A model generated the notes under the pieces. It had not been told where the DNA came from, searched no databases, and saw only the letters and a program-made list of their open reading frames with translations. This document shows, one piece after another, positions 17,518-26,197 of a DNA stretch of 64,000 nucleotides (its first letter is position 1; each line of letters opens with the position of its first letter). Source of the DNA: Ascidiaceihabitans sp029251465 (lineage in GTDB: Bacteria; Pseudomonadota; Alphaproteobacteria; Rhodobacterales; Rhodobacteraceae); NCBI RefSeq assembly GCF_042932805.1, contig NZ_CP170633.1:372001-436000 (forward strand), read 5' to 3'. Made by a program: the position numbers and the translations under genes.

Positions 17518-18675
17518 TTATAAGGCGCGGGCGATCAGCTCTTTCATGATTTCATTGGTGCCGCCGTAGATGCGCTGCACACGTGCATCTGTCCACATTT
17601 CACCAATCGCATATTCCTGCATGAACCCGTATCCGCCGTGCAGTTGCAAGCATTCATCCAGCACCCAAGCCTGCGTGTCCGTCGTCCAGTATTTGCACAT
17701 CGCGGCCTTGTCTGGCGTCAGTTCACCGCGCAAATGCTCGGCCATACATTCATCAAAAAACGCGCGGCTGACCATGGTTTTGGTTTTGCATTCGGCCAGT
17801 TTGAAACGGGTGTTCTGGAACTGCATGATTGGCCCGCCAAAAGCTTCGCGTTCGCGACAGTACGCCACCGTACGTTCAACAGCACCCTCCATTGCGCCAA
17901 TCGCAGAGCAGGCAATGATCAAGCGTTCTTGAGGCAGCTGGTTCATCAGTTGGTAGAAACCTTGCCCCTCAACGCCACCCAGAATGTTTTCTGGCGCAAT
18001 CTCGACGTTGTCAAAGAACAACTCGGATGTGTCTGCCGCGTGCATCCCGATTTTTTCCAAGTTGCGACCGCGGGCGAACCCTTTGGCTCCGTCAGTTTCC
18101 AACACAACCAGCGACACGCCTTTTGAACCCAGCGACGGATCGGTCTTGGCTGCCACGATGATCAAATTGGCATGCTGACCGTTGGTGATAAACGTCTTTT
18201 GACCGGACAGGCGGTAGGCATTGCCGTCCTTGATCGCGCGGGTTTTGATCGCCTGCACGTCCGACCCGGTAGACGGTTCCGTCATCGCCAGCGCGCCAAC
18301 CAATTCACCCGATACCATTTTCGGCAACCAGCGTGCTTTTTGCTCGTCGGTGCCACAGTTCAAGATGTAATGCGCGACGATTCCGGAATGAATCCCGTGC
18401 CCCCAGCTGGCCAGATTGGCGCGGCTGCCTTCGATCAGGATCGCGGCCTCGTGCCCGAAATCACCACCTGCGCCGCCGAATTCCTCTGGGATTGAGGGGC
18501 ACAATAGACCCAAATCACCGGCCTCGGCCCAGGTTGAGCGATCCATCTGACCTTGCCTGCGCCAATCAGCGAATTTAGGGGCCCACTCGTTGGTGATGAA
18601 TTGCGCTGTCATATCGGCAATCATCTGGTGTTCGTCGGTCATCCAACCCGTTTGGGCCGCGTCCATATCTTTCAT
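17518..18675 (-). CDS. Acyl-CoA dehydrogenase
   Basis: FAD-dependent alpha,beta-dehydrogenation of an acyl-CoA. The 385-residue protein has the family signature ALAMTEPSTGSDVQAIKTRA (flavin and substrate-binding), TFITNGQHANLIIV, and the C-terminal LQLHGGYGFMQEYAIGEMW and RIYGGTNEIMKELIA. The base is expected in the central-to-C-terminal helix region; I do not assign it. GAGGG precedes the ATG. It resembles short/medium or branched-chain dehydrogenases, and lies upstream in transcription of the GST and thiolase genes. Confidence 0.93.
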   Translation of the reverse strand: MKDMDAAQTGWMTDEHQMIADMTAQFITNEWAPKFADWRRQGQMDRSTWAEAGDLGLLCPSIPEEFGGAGGDFGHEAAILIEGSRANLASWGHGIHSGIVAHYILNCGTDEQKARWLPKMVSGELVGALAMTEPSTGSDVQAIKTRAIKDGNAYRLSGQKTFITNGQHANLIIVAAKTDPSLGSKGVSLVVLETDGAKGFARGRNLEKIGMHAADTSELFFDNVEIAPENILGGVEGQGFYQLMNQLPQERLIIACSAIGAMEGAVERTVAYCREREAFGGPIMQFQNTRFKLAECKTKTMVSRAFFDECMAEHLRGELTPDKAAMCKYWTTDTQAWVLDECLQLHGGYGFMQEYAIGEMWTDARVQRIYGGTNEIMKELIARAL

Positions 18676-18695
18676 GTCGTTTCCCTCAGGTGGCG

Positions 18696-18908
18696 TTATC
18701 GCTTGCGGTCATCAAGTTCCGCATTGAACTGGCGCAGGCGTGTTGTCAGGTTTTCTTCATCCGTAACACTGTCAAAGTTTTCGAATAAAAACGACAGTGC
18801 TTCGCCTTCATCCAGCCCGGCATCAGCAGCAAAACGCTTGAGCTTGCGATAGCCGTCTTCTGTCATTGCGACAGGAAAGCGGCGGGTCAAACGAAAGCGT
18901 TTTGGCAT
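18696..18908 (-). CDS. Small hypothetical protein between acyl-CoA dehydrogenase genes
   Basis: A 70-residue, charged, soluble protein: basic N-terminus (MPKRFRLTRRFPVAMTEDGY), an acidic middle (DEGEALSFLFENFDSVTDEE) and a basic end. GAGG stands 8 bases before the ATG, and its frame fills the gap between two genes of the same direction, which supports a real gene. The start resembles small DNA-binding proteins of the ribbon-helix-helix type, but this is a weak guess. Confidence 0.55.
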   Translation of the reverse strand: MPKRFRLTRRFPVAMTEDGYRKLKRFAADAGLDEGEALSFLFENFDSVTDEENLTTRLRQFNAELDDRKR

Positions 18909-18963
18909 CTTGGGACCTCAAAAATGGGCGGGTAAGGTGGGGGTGTCCCCCACCACACCGTGA

Positions 18964-20745
18964 TCAAAAGTTGGCAGCATCCAGCGCCATAACTGTATCT
19001 GCGCCGGATTGGATACGTGTCAGGTGCAGCGCTGTCGATGGCAATTGACGCGCCATATAGAAACGACCAGTCGCCAGTTTTGTCTCGTAGAACGTCGCGT
19101 CCGACGTGCCCGCTGCCAGCTTTTCAGATGCAACTTTACCCATACGCGCCCACATCAGGCCAAGGCAGACGTGCCCGAACATGTGCATAAAGTCATTGGA
19201 CCCGGACAGCGCGTGGTTTGGATTACTCATGCCGTTTTGCATGAAATACATTCCGGCGGCTTGTAAATCCTTGGACGCAGCCTTGAGCGGATCAAGGAAG
19301 TCTTTGTCGAAGGCTTCGTCTTGCCCCGCGTTGTCCTTGATAAAGTTTTTGACCAGGTCAAAGAACGCCATCACGTGCTTGCCGCCGTCTTGGGCCAATT
19401 TACGACCGACCAGATCAAGCGCCTGAACACCGTTTGCGCCCTCGTAAATCATCGCAATCCGCGCATCACGGGTGAATTGGGACATGCCCCATTCTTCGAT
19501 GTAGCCGTGGCCGCCATAAACCTGTTGCGCTTTGACGGTCATGTCATAGCCCACATCGGTCAGGAAGCCTTTGATGACGGGCGTCAGCAACGACACGAGA
19601 CCATCGGCATCTTTGTCATCTGAACGGTGGGCGGCGTCGATCATTGTAGCCCCCCACAGAATGAACGCGCGCGCGCCTTCTGCGAATGACTTTTGTTCCA
19701 TCAACGAACGGCGAATGTCGGGATGCACGATCAACGGGTCGGCTGGGCCGTCCGGGTTTTCGGCACCGGTCACGGCGCGGCCTTGCAGGCGATCCTTGGC
19801 GTAATCCAGCGCGTTTTGGTACGCGGCTTCGGCTTGCGCCAAACCTTGCATGCCGACACCCAAACGGGCCTCGTTCATCATGGTGAACATGGCGCGCATG
19901 CCTTTATGTTCGTCGCCCAACAGGTACCCGGTTGCGCCGTCATAGTTCATCACGCAGGTCGAATTGCCGTGGATGCCCATCTTTTCTTCGATGTTACCCA
20001 CGGCCACACCGTTGCGTTCGCCAAGTGAACCATCGTCATTCACGATGAACTTTGGCACGATGAACAGGGACACGCCTTTGATCCCTTCGGGACCGTCAGT
20101 GATCTTTGCCAGACACAGGTGGATAATGTTGTCAGCCATGTCGTGCTCGCCCGACGAGATAAAGATTTTCTGCCCGGTGATTTTGAACGATCCGTCATCT
20201 TGGGGTTCGGCTTTGGTGCGCATCAGGCCCAGATCGGTACCGCAATGTGGCTCGGTCAGGTTCATGGTGCCGGTCCATTCGCAAGACACCATGTTTGGCA
20301 ACCATTTGTCTTTTTGGGCGTCAGTACCGTGCGCCAAAATGGCAGAGGCCGCGCCGTGCGTTAGGCCTTGATACATCGTGAACGCCATGTTCGACGACGA
20401 AAACAATTCGCCCACTGCAGACCCGATCACGGCCGGCATGTTTTGCCCGCCGTATTGCTCTGGCATGTCCAGACCGGTCCAGCCGCCCTCTTTGACCTTT
20501 TCAAACGCTTCTTTGAAACCGGTCGGCGTGTAGACAATGCCGTTTTCCAAACGACAGCCCTCTTTGTCGCCCACTGCGTTCAACGGGGCCAACACTTCGG
20601 AGGTCAGTTTGCCTGCTTCTTCCAGAATGGCGGACGTGAAATCAGCCTCTAGTTCGTCATATCCGGGGATCGTGCTTTCGGTGATTTTCAAAACGTCGTG
20701 CAGGACAAATTGAAGGTCTTTTGTGGGGGCTGTGTAACGTGGCAT
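18964..20745 (-). CDS. Long-form acyl-CoA dehydrogenase (DmdC-like)
   Basis: A 593-residue flavoprotein of the extended acyl-CoA dehydrogenase class that has a C-terminal extra domain of ~130 residues, as in 3-methylmercaptopropionyl-CoA dehydrogenase DmdC and its FadE-like relatives. Features: MNLTEPHCGTDLGLMRTKA, KIFISSGEHDMADNIIHL, GYDMTVKAQQVYGGHGYIEE and RDARIAMIYEGANGVQALDL, where the Glu of YEGANG is the usual catalytic base region. GGAG precedes ATG 20745. The DMSP-specific role is not supported here: no dmdA, dmdB or dmdD is seen nearby. Confidence 0.9.
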   Translation of the reverse strand: MPRYTAPTKDLQFVLHDVLKITESTIPGYDELEADFTSAILEEAGKLTSEVLAPLNAVGDKEGCRLENGIVYTPTGFKEAFEKVKEGGWTGLDMPEQYGGQNMPAVIGSAVGELFSSSNMAFTMYQGLTHGAASAILAHGTDAQKDKWLPNMVSCEWTGTMNLTEPHCGTDLGLMRTKAEPQDDGSFKITGQKIFISSGEHDMADNIIHLCLAKITDGPEGIKGVSLFIVPKFIVNDDGSLGERNGVAVGNIEEKMGIHGNSTCVMNYDGATGYLLGDEHKGMRAMFTMMNEARLGVGMQGLAQAEAAYQNALDYAKDRLQGRAVTGAENPDGPADPLIVHPDIRRSLMEQKSFAEGARAFILWGATMIDAAHRSDDKDADGLVSLLTPVIKGFLTDVGYDMTVKAQQVYGGHGYIEEWGMSQFTRDARIAMIYEGANGVQALDLVGRKLAQDGGKHVMAFFDLVKNFIKDNAGQDEAFDKDFLDPLKAASKDLQAAGMYFMQNGMSNPNHALSGSNDFMHMFGHVCLGLMWARMGKVASEKLAAGTSDATFYETKLATGRFYMARQLPSTALHLTRIQSGADTVMALDAANF

Positions 20746-20786
20746 TATGCGATCTCCGGTTTCGTAGTGTCGGTTTCAGGGGCCGT

Positions 20787-21188
20787 TTATTCGGCGGCTT
20801 TTTTTGGCTGACTCATCGAAGCGAGCATTTTTTCGCCCCACTTCATCTGGTTTTTTAGATCGGCGATTGCCTCATCCAGCGCATCGCGCTGACCTTGCAT
20901 ATCGGCCAAACGGTCGCGGGCCACATCATAGGCGCGCGCGAATTGGGTTTGCTGTTGATCCCCAAGATTATAGAGGTCCAGCAACTGGCGAATTTCTTCG
21001 AGCGAAAAGCCAAAGCGCTTGCCGCGCAAGATTAGCTTTAGGCGGCCACGGTCACTTTTGGTGAACAGGCGCTTTTGACCCTCGCGGATCGGGAACAGCA
21101 ATTCTTTTGCTTCATAAAAACGCAAAGTGCGCGGCGTGACGTCATACGCCTCGCACATTTCGCGGATTGTTAAAGTTTTCTCTGTCAT
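20787..21188 (-). CDS. MerR-family transcriptional regulator
   Basis: A ~133-residue regulator with an N-terminal winged helix (TIREMCEAYDVTPRTLRFYE, then KSDRGRLKLILRGKRFGFSLEEIRQLL) and a C-terminal coiled-coil dimerisation helix (ARAYDVARDRLADMQGQRDALDEAI). No Cys-based metal site is present. Resembles acyl-CoA or branched-chain degradation regulators of the LiuR type. It lies directly upstream, in transcription order, of the long acyl-CoA dehydrogenase gene and probably controls this block. In-frame ATGs at 21194 and 21197 are alternatives. Confidence 0.85.
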   Translation of the reverse strand: MTEKTLTIREMCEAYDVTPRTLRFYEAKELLFPIREGQKRLFTKSDRGRLKLILRGKRFGFSLEEIRQLLDLYNLGDQQQTQFARAYDVARDRLADMQGQRDALDEAIADLKNQMKWGEKMLASMSQPKKAAE

Positions 21189-21270
21189 CTTCATCACTCA
21201 CATCTTGGCTTTCATGTTTCTCGCATACCAAGAAACATGGGTGCCTAAAGAGGTGATACAATGCAGTCCT

Positions 21271-21393
21271 AGGTTTACGTAAGTCGTACGCTACGTCACT
21301 TTCAAAGTTGACGTAGGGTTTGGCTGCGTAAAGCTCTGAAAGTGCAGGGAAAATAGCGTTTACCCTGCAAATACGGGGAAAAAACCGTATTTT
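21271..21393. promoter_or_regulatory. Inverted-repeat-rich spacer between two merR genes
   Basis: The 280-bp gap between the two MerR genes holds TTTACGTAAG (21274-21283), several ACGT cores (ACGCTACGTCACTTTC, GTTGACGTAGG), the stem TGCAGGG (21343-21349) with CCCTGCA (21363-21369), and the stem AAATACGG (21369-21376) with CCGTATTT (21385-21392). This density suggests operator and attenuator or terminator functions for the leftward genes. No experimentally known site is matched. Confidence 0.45.
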
Positions 21394-21468
21394 GCGTCGA
21401 ATCCGGCGTTTGCCTGTTGAATGGTGCGATGCAGGGCTTTGTGCTGGCTGGCGCGGCCCAGAGGTCGG

Positions 21469-21843
21469 CTATTTCAGGCCAAGCTCTTTGGCGACATTCG
21501 CGCGCAAATCAGTCAGCTCTGTGTAGGCCTCTTCAAGCTGGACGCGCTGTTCAGCGAGTTCCTTGATCTGCCCGTCCGCCATGCCGATCCACGTCTGCAT
21601 TTGCGCTTCGGTGCCTTCGTTTTCATAGATCAGCAACCATTGGCGAATATCTTCCAGCTGAAAGCCAAACCGGCGCCCACGCATAATCAGTTTCATCCGC
21701 GCACGTTCGCGCGCCCCGTAAAAGCGGGATCGACCTTCACGGTCGGGCTGCAACAATTCGATATACTCGTAATAACGTAAGGTCCTCGGGGTGACCTCAA
21801 ACGCGGCACACATTTCCTTAAAGGACAGACGATCTTCGGTCAT
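21469..21843 (-). CDS. MerR-family transcriptional regulator (paralogue)
   Basis: A 124-residue regulator, close in layout to the gene at 20.8-21.2 kb: LSFKEMCAAFEVTPRTLRYYE, then GARERARMKLIMRGRRFGFQLEDIRQWL and a C-terminal helix (DGQIKELAEQRVQLEEAYTEL). ATG 21843 is chosen; the ORF opens further but the added residues do not look conserved. Two similar MerR genes in tandem, both leftward, suggest duplication with possibly different ligands. Confidence 0.85.
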   Translation of the reverse strand: MTEDRLSFKEMCAAFEVTPRTLRYYEYIELLQPDREGRSRFYGARERARMKLIMRGRRFGFQLEDIRQWLLIYENEGTEAQMQTWIGMADGQIKELAEQRVQLEEAYTELTDLRANVAKELGLK

Positions 21844-21954
21844 GGCATGGCTCCTGAACGGCAGGTTATGCGCGACATGAACGAAGCGCAACCAGTGCTC
21901 TTGCCCTTTTCGTGGCTTACTGCTCAATAGACGTTAGGTAGCAAAGAGGGTGAC

Positions 21955-22401
21955 ATGGCTGACGAGACTGCAAAGCGCGCCGCCAAACAAGCGCAGATGG
22001 CGCGCCAATTCATGGAAGCCATCCCGCATGCACGCGATTTAGGGATGGTGCTGACCGAACTGGACGCCGGTGTTGCAACAATCACAATGCCTTACGATGA
22101 ACGTCTGATCGGTGACCCTGATACCGGCGTGATGCATGGGGGTGCTGTATCTGCATTGATGGACAGCTGTTGCGGGGCTGCGGTGATGTGTCATCCGTCA
22201 AATCCCGGCGGCACTGCGACCATTGATTTGCGCATTGACTACATGCGTGCGGCGACGCCGGGCCAAGGGCTTAGCACCACCGCGACTTGTTATCACATCA
22301 CGCGATCGGTGGCGTTTGTGCGGGCGACGGCCTGTGACGAAGATACAGGAAATCCGGTTGCGATGGCCACCGGCACATTCACAGTCGAGGGCACAAGATG
22401 A
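21955..22401 (+). CDS. PaaI-type hotdog thioesterase
   Basis: A 148-residue single hotdog protein with PDTGVMHGGAVSALMDSCCG, the HGG-x-x-x-x-x-x-D motif of PaaI and 4HBT thioesterases, and the conserved IDLRIDYMRAATPG. GAGGG precedes the ATG. It is divergent from the MerR gene and overlaps a second thioesterase by four bases. Likely hydrolyses acyl-CoA; the substrate is not identifiable. Confidence 0.88.
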   Translation: MADETAKRAAKQAQMARQFMEAIPHARDLGMVLTELDAGVATITMPYDERLIGDPDTGVMHGGAVSALMDSCCGAAVMCHPSNPGGTATIDLRIDYMRAATPGQGLSTTATCYHITRSVAFVRATACDEDTGNPVAMATGTFTVEGTR

Positions 22402-22907
22402 GCCGTTCCCGCCCCGAACCCGTTCAAATCGTAAAGCAACGCCGCGATGATGCGCTGGCCGCTTTGGTCGCCCGCGTGCCCTACATTCAATATCTCGGCG
22501 TCAGCTTTGATCGACGCGGCGATGAGCTGACTGGCGTTCTCGGGTTCCAGGACAAGCTGATCGGCAATCCGCTGTTGCCCGCGATCCATGGCGGTGTGAC
22601 GGCGGCGTTTCTAGAAATCACCTCGGTCATCACGCTCAGCTGGACGTCGCAGTGGGACGCGCTGGAGGCCGGTGATCCAGAGGGCGATGCGCCCCAGATG
22701 CGGCTGCCTAAGACGATTGATTTTACCGTCGATTACCTGCGCTCTGGCTTGCCGCGCGATGCGTATGCGCGGGCGCGGATCACGCGCGCTGGTCGTCGCT
22801 ATGCCTCTGTGCACGTCGAGGGCTGGCAAGACAATCGATCGAAACTGTTCGCGCAAGCCACGGGTCATTTTTTGATGCCGCAGCCACGTCGCCCCGATGA
22901 TCAGTGA
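22398..22907 (+). CDS. Second PaaI-type hotdog thioesterase
   Basis: A 169-residue hotdog protein translated from an ATGA overlap with the preceding thioesterase. Shows KLIGNPLLPAIHGGVTAAFLE (HGG motif) and IDFTVDYLRSGLPRDAYARA. The Asp after HGG in the first protein is replaced by Glu here. The tandem arrangement suggests a heteromeric or duplicated enzyme. The stop codon lies inside the next gene (11-bp overlap). Confidence 0.85.
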   Translation: MSRSRPEPVQIVKQRRDDALAALVARVPYIQYLGVSFDRRGDELTGVLGFQDKLIGNPLLPAIHGGVTAAFLEITSVITLSWTSQWDALEAGDPEGDAPQMRLPKTIDFTVDYLRSGLPRDAYARARITRAGRRYASVHVEGWQDNRSKLFAQATGHFLMPQPRRPDDQ

Positions 22908-24222
22908 AGCCCCACAACCTTTGACCCATCGGCGTGTGCTGAAAATCGCGCTGCCAATCGTCTTGTCCAATGCAACCGTGCCAATCTTGGGCGCGGTCGA
23001 CGTTGGCGTCGTTGGGCAATTGGGCGAGGCAGCGCCCATCGGTGCCGTGGCAATGGGCGCGATCATCCTGACGACAGTCTACTGGATTTTCGGTTTTCTG
23101 CGCATGGGCACCGTCGGTTTGGTTGGGCAGGCGGCAGGGGCGGGCGACACCGCTGAAGTGTCGACGATCCTCACACGCGCCTTGATCATCGGCGGCGTCG
23201 CAGGTGTCGCGCTGATCGTATTGCAACCGCTGATCTTTATGGCGGCATTTGCCTTGTCGCCCGCCTCGGACGAAGTTGAGGCGCTCGCGCGCACCTATCT
23301 GGCAATCCGTATTTGGACAGCGCCTGCTGCCATCGCGATCTATGCGCTGACCGGCTGGTTGGTCGCGATGGAACGCACGACAGGCGTCTTTTGGGTCCAA
23401 CTGGTGATGAATGGTGCCAATATCTTGCTGGATTTATGGTTTGTTCTGGGCCTGGGTTGGGGCGTCGAAGGTGTCGCGATTGCCACCGTGATCGCAGAGC
23501 TTTTGGGCGCAGCACTCGCGCTGTACCTGTGCCGGGATGCGTTCAAATATCCCGAGTGGCGCAATTGGGTGCGGGTGTTTGATCGGGCCAAACTGATCCG
23601 CATGGCGTTGTTGAACACGGATATTCTGATCCGCTCCGCGTTGTTGATGACGATCTTTTCGTCGTTTGTGTTCTTGGGCGCGGGCTTCGGCGATGTGACC
23701 TTGGCCGCGAACGAAGTGCTGGTGCAATTCATGTACATCACGGCCTACGCGATGGACGGTTTTGCCTTTTCGGCCGAGACATTGATCGCACGGGCCATGG
23801 GGCGCAGCGACCGCGCGCGAGTGCGCCGCTCGGCGATTTTGACATCGGGCTGGGGGCTGGTGATTTGCCTCACCACGGCGTTGGGCTTTGCTATTTTTGG
23901 GCCTTGGATCATCGACGTGATGACCAAATCACCCGAGGTCCAAGCCGAAGCACGGTTGTATTTGCCGTGGATGGTTGCCGCGCCACTGGTCGGATGGGCC
24001 GCGTGGATGCTTGATGGAATTTTCATCGGCGCAACCCAAGGGCGCGACATGCGCAACATGATGATCGTCAGTTTTGTGATCTATTGGGCCGCTGTTTGGG
24101 CCTTGCTGCCAATGTTTGGGAATCACGGTCTATGGATGGCATTGCTGACCTCGTTCATCGCGCGCGGCATCACTTTAGGCCTGCGATACCCGGCACTAGA
24201 GGCCGCCGCAGACAAAGCCTAA
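22897..24222 (+). CDS. MATE-family efflux transporter (DinF-like)
   Basis: A 441-residue inner-membrane protein with about 12 transmembrane segments in two pseudo-symmetric halves. The N-terminal TLPIVLSN-type start (IALPIVLSNATVPILGAVDVGV) and the GTVGLVGQAAGAGD segment are typical of the DinF/DNA-damage-inducible MATE branch. MATE proteins couple drug or metabolite export to H+ or Na+. It overlaps the thioesterase by 11 bp and its stop overlaps the pyrD stop region on the other strand. Confidence 0.9.
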   Translation: MISEAPQPLTHRRVLKIALPIVLSNATVPILGAVDVGVVGQLGEAAPIGAVAMGAIILTTVYWIFGFLRMGTVGLVGQAAGAGDTAEVSTILTRALIIGGVAGVALIVLQPLIFMAAFALSPASDEVEALARTYLAIRIWTAPAAIAIYALTGWLVAMERTTGVFWVQLVMNGANILLDLWFVLGLGWGVEGVAIATVIAELLGAALALYLCRDAFKYPEWRNWVRVFDRAKLIRMALLNTDILIRSALLMTIFSSFVFLGAGFGDVTLAANEVLVQFMYITAYAMDGFAFSAETLIARAMGRSDRARVRRSAILTSGWGLVICLTTALGFAIFGPWIIDVMTKSPEVQAEARLYLPWMVAAPLVGWAAWMLDGIFIGATQGRDMRNMMIVSFVIYWAAVWALLPMFGNHGLWMALLTSFIARGITLGLRYPALEAAADKA

Positions 24223-25274
24223 AGCCAGCGCTGCACGTCGGTTCCAACAGCGTCCTTTACCGACGCAAATCCGTCTTTCCCGAGCAATGCATCAAGATCG
24301 CGTGCTATCTGGGCGGCAAGCGACAGGCCACCGTAAACAAGTGCGGTGTACAGTTGCACCGCCGACGCGCCAGCGCGAATTTTTGCATAGGCCTGTTCCG
24401 CGTTACTGACGCCGCCGACCCCGATCAGAGGGATGTCGGTCAGCTGGCTCATCTTCGCCAAAATGCGGGTGGATTTTTCAAACAGCGGTTGGCCGGACAG
24501 CCCGCCTGCTTCGTTTTTATGGGTGCTTTGCAGGCCATCACGATCAAGCGTTGTGTTGGTTGTGATGATCGCAGAAACGCGCGCGTCATTGGCGACTTTG
24601 GCGATGTCGGCAAGGTCTTGATCCGTTAAATCAGGGGCGATTTTCAGGAACACTGGCGTTTGACCACGGACCTGCATGACGCCGTCCAGCAACGCTGCGA
24701 GCGCCATTGGCCCCTGCAAATCGCGCAGTTTTTCGGTGTTGGGGGAGGACACGTTGACTGTCGCAAAATCCACATGCGGGCCGCAGATTTTCATCACGGT
24801 GGCGAAATCGTCCGCCTTGTTTGTACTGGTCTTGTTTGCGCCCAGATTTAGTCCAACGGGAATGCCCGCGCGTCGGGCCTGCAGTCGGGCCTGCAATCGT
24901 TTCGCGATGGCGTCCGCCCCTTGGTTGTTAAAGCCAAAGCGGTTGATTGCGGCGCGGTCTTCGGACAATCGAAACAGGCGCGGTTTAGGGTTACCCGGCT
25001 GGGCGATAGGCGTTGCGGCCCCAACTTCGATGAACCCGAAACCCGCGCGCGACAGTGGCGCAATCGTTTCGGCGTTCTTGTCGAAACCTGCGGCCAAGCC
25101 GATCGGATTTGGCAGTGAAAGACCGGCGATCGAGGTCTGCAAACGCGTCGATGTCACGGGCCCGGGGGCCGAGCCAAGCCCCATTTTCAAGGCACGAATA
25201 GCATGGCCATGTGCCGCTTCGGGATCGATTTTTAGCAGCGCCTTGAGGCCAAGCTGTTCGAGCGTCCGCATCAT
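24219..25274 (-). CDS. pyrD: Dihydroorotate dehydrogenase (quinone), class 2
   Basis: Oxidises dihydroorotate to orotate, passing electrons to quinone at the membrane. The 351-residue protein has the N-terminal amphipathic extension of class 2 enzymes (MMRTLEQLGLKALLKIDPEA), the FMN segments NPIGLAAGFDKNAE and GFGFIEVGAATPIAQPGN, the NVSSPNTEKLRDLQG active-site block with the catalytic Ser region, and GVGGVSNAEQAYAKIRAGA. A perfect 12-bp in-frame tandem duplication lies inside (24872-24895). ATG 25274 overlaps the upstream DUF1330 stop as ATGA. Confidence 0.96.
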   Translation of the reverse strand: MMRTLEQLGLKALLKIDPEAAHGHAIRALKMGLGSAPGPVTSTRLQTSIAGLSLPNPIGLAAGFDKNAETIAPLSRAGFGFIEVGAATPIAQPGNPKPRLFRLSEDRAAINRFGFNNQGADAIAKRLQARLQARRAGIPVGLNLGANKTSTNKADDFATVMKICGPHVDFATVNVSSPNTEKLRDLQGPMALAALLDGVMQVRGQTPVFLKIAPDLTDQDLADIAKVANDARVSAIITTNTTLDRDGLQSTHKNEAGGLSGQPLFEKSTRILAKMSQLTDIPLIGVGGVSNAEQAYAKIRAGASAVQLYTALVYGGLSLAAQIARDLDALLGKDGFASVKDAVGTDVQRWL

Positions 25275-25705
25275 CCGAATGTCGCCCCTTCGGTGGTGCT
25301 GGCGTGGCGGATCAGCCGCGAGGTCAGAACTGCGGCTTGGCGATGCACAACCGCTTTTTGATATTCAGCGTCGGTGACCATCGCAAGAAATGCACCGGAA
25401 TTCGGGTAGTGCACAATGAAACAGGCATCCCATTTTTCGTCCACAGGGCCGATCAACGTGGTTTCAAATGACCCGCGCCAAATGATCGTACCGCCAACTT
25501 TTTCAAGGATAGGGCCCGTCTCTGCGCCGTAATTTTGATACGCCTGTGCCCCGGTCAAACCCTTGCCTGCGTGGCCATGATCGTCTGGATACTCAGCAAG
25601 ATCACGAAACTGCACGAGGTTCAGCATTTCGATCGGCTGATCACGCGGCAAATCTTTGAAAGCGTCAAACTGGGCGCGGGTTGGGTCGTTGTAGGTGTCG
25701 TTCAT
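25271..25705 (-). CDS. DUF1330 domain protein
   Basis: A 144-residue protein with an alpha-beta barrel-type DUF1330 layout: MLNLVQFRDLAEYPD near the N-terminus, GAQAYQNYGAETGPILEKVGG, then SFETTLIGPVDEKWDACFIVHYP and AEYQKAVVHRQAAVL. No catalytic residues are established for this family. It overlaps pyrD by four bases and the DUF952 gene by four bases, so the three are likely one operon. ATG 25705 is preferred for that overlap. Confidence 0.82.
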   Translation of the reverse strand: MNDTYNDPTRAQFDAFKDLPRDQPIEMLNLVQFRDLAEYPDDHGHAGKGLTGAQAYQNYGAETGPILEKVGGTIIWRGSFETTLIGPVDEKWDACFIVHYPNSGAFLAMVTDAEYQKAVVHRQAAVLTSRLIRHASTTEGATFG

Positions 25706-26040
25706 AACAGGCCTGCGGGGAATTCGTGTTTGCCGTTCACCAATGGCAAGGGTTGTGCCCACGCCACGTCGCTTAGTTTCAGCTGGCGGTAAAGATGGGG
25801 AAACAGAGCGTCACCGCGCGAGACTTCCCATTTTATGTCATCCCCCAAGGGATCGGTTTCGACGCCTAACAAGAACAAATCGTCCTGACCTGCAAAGTGT
25901 TTATCGGCGGTCTCTTGGGCTTGTTCCGCGGTTGAAAAATGCACATAGCCATCGGCCACATCGATCGGCGCACCAGCGGTTTCGCCGGATTTACGCAGCT
26001 CGGCCCATTCTGAGGCCCTAAAAATCTTGAATATCATCAT
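25702..26040 (-). CDS. DUF952 domain protein
   Basis: A 112-residue protein matching the DUF952 pattern (IFKIFRASEWAEL, DGYVHFSTAEQAQETADKHF, LFLLGVETDPLGDDIKWE, LFPHLYRQL). The family is often described as ADP-ribosyltransferase-like by fold, without proven activity. It heads the pyrD operon; ATG 26037 is an alternative start. Confidence 0.85.
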   Translation of the reverse strand: MMIFKIFRASEWAELRKSGETAGAPIDVADGYVHFSTAEQAQETADKHFAGQDDLFLLGVETDPLGDDIKWEVSRGDALFPHLYRQLKLSDVAWAQPLPLVNGKHEFPAGLL

Positions 26041-26197
26041 AAGGTGGTGATGCCCTTTGCCTAATGCGTGGTCAAGATGCGCATTGTTACCGCTGCGTCA
26101 TGTTTGGGGCGTAGTGGAAAGGGTGAAAGTGGCTTTGACTCTGAACAGGGGCGGAGTCACAGTGATTTCATAATTTCACAAAACAGGGGGACGCACG

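Noticed and set aside
18964..20745. DMSP demethylation pathway (DmdC)
   Set aside because: The long acyl-CoA dehydrogenase is DmdC-like by length, but no dmdA, dmdB or dmdD companion is present, so a DMSP role is not claimed.
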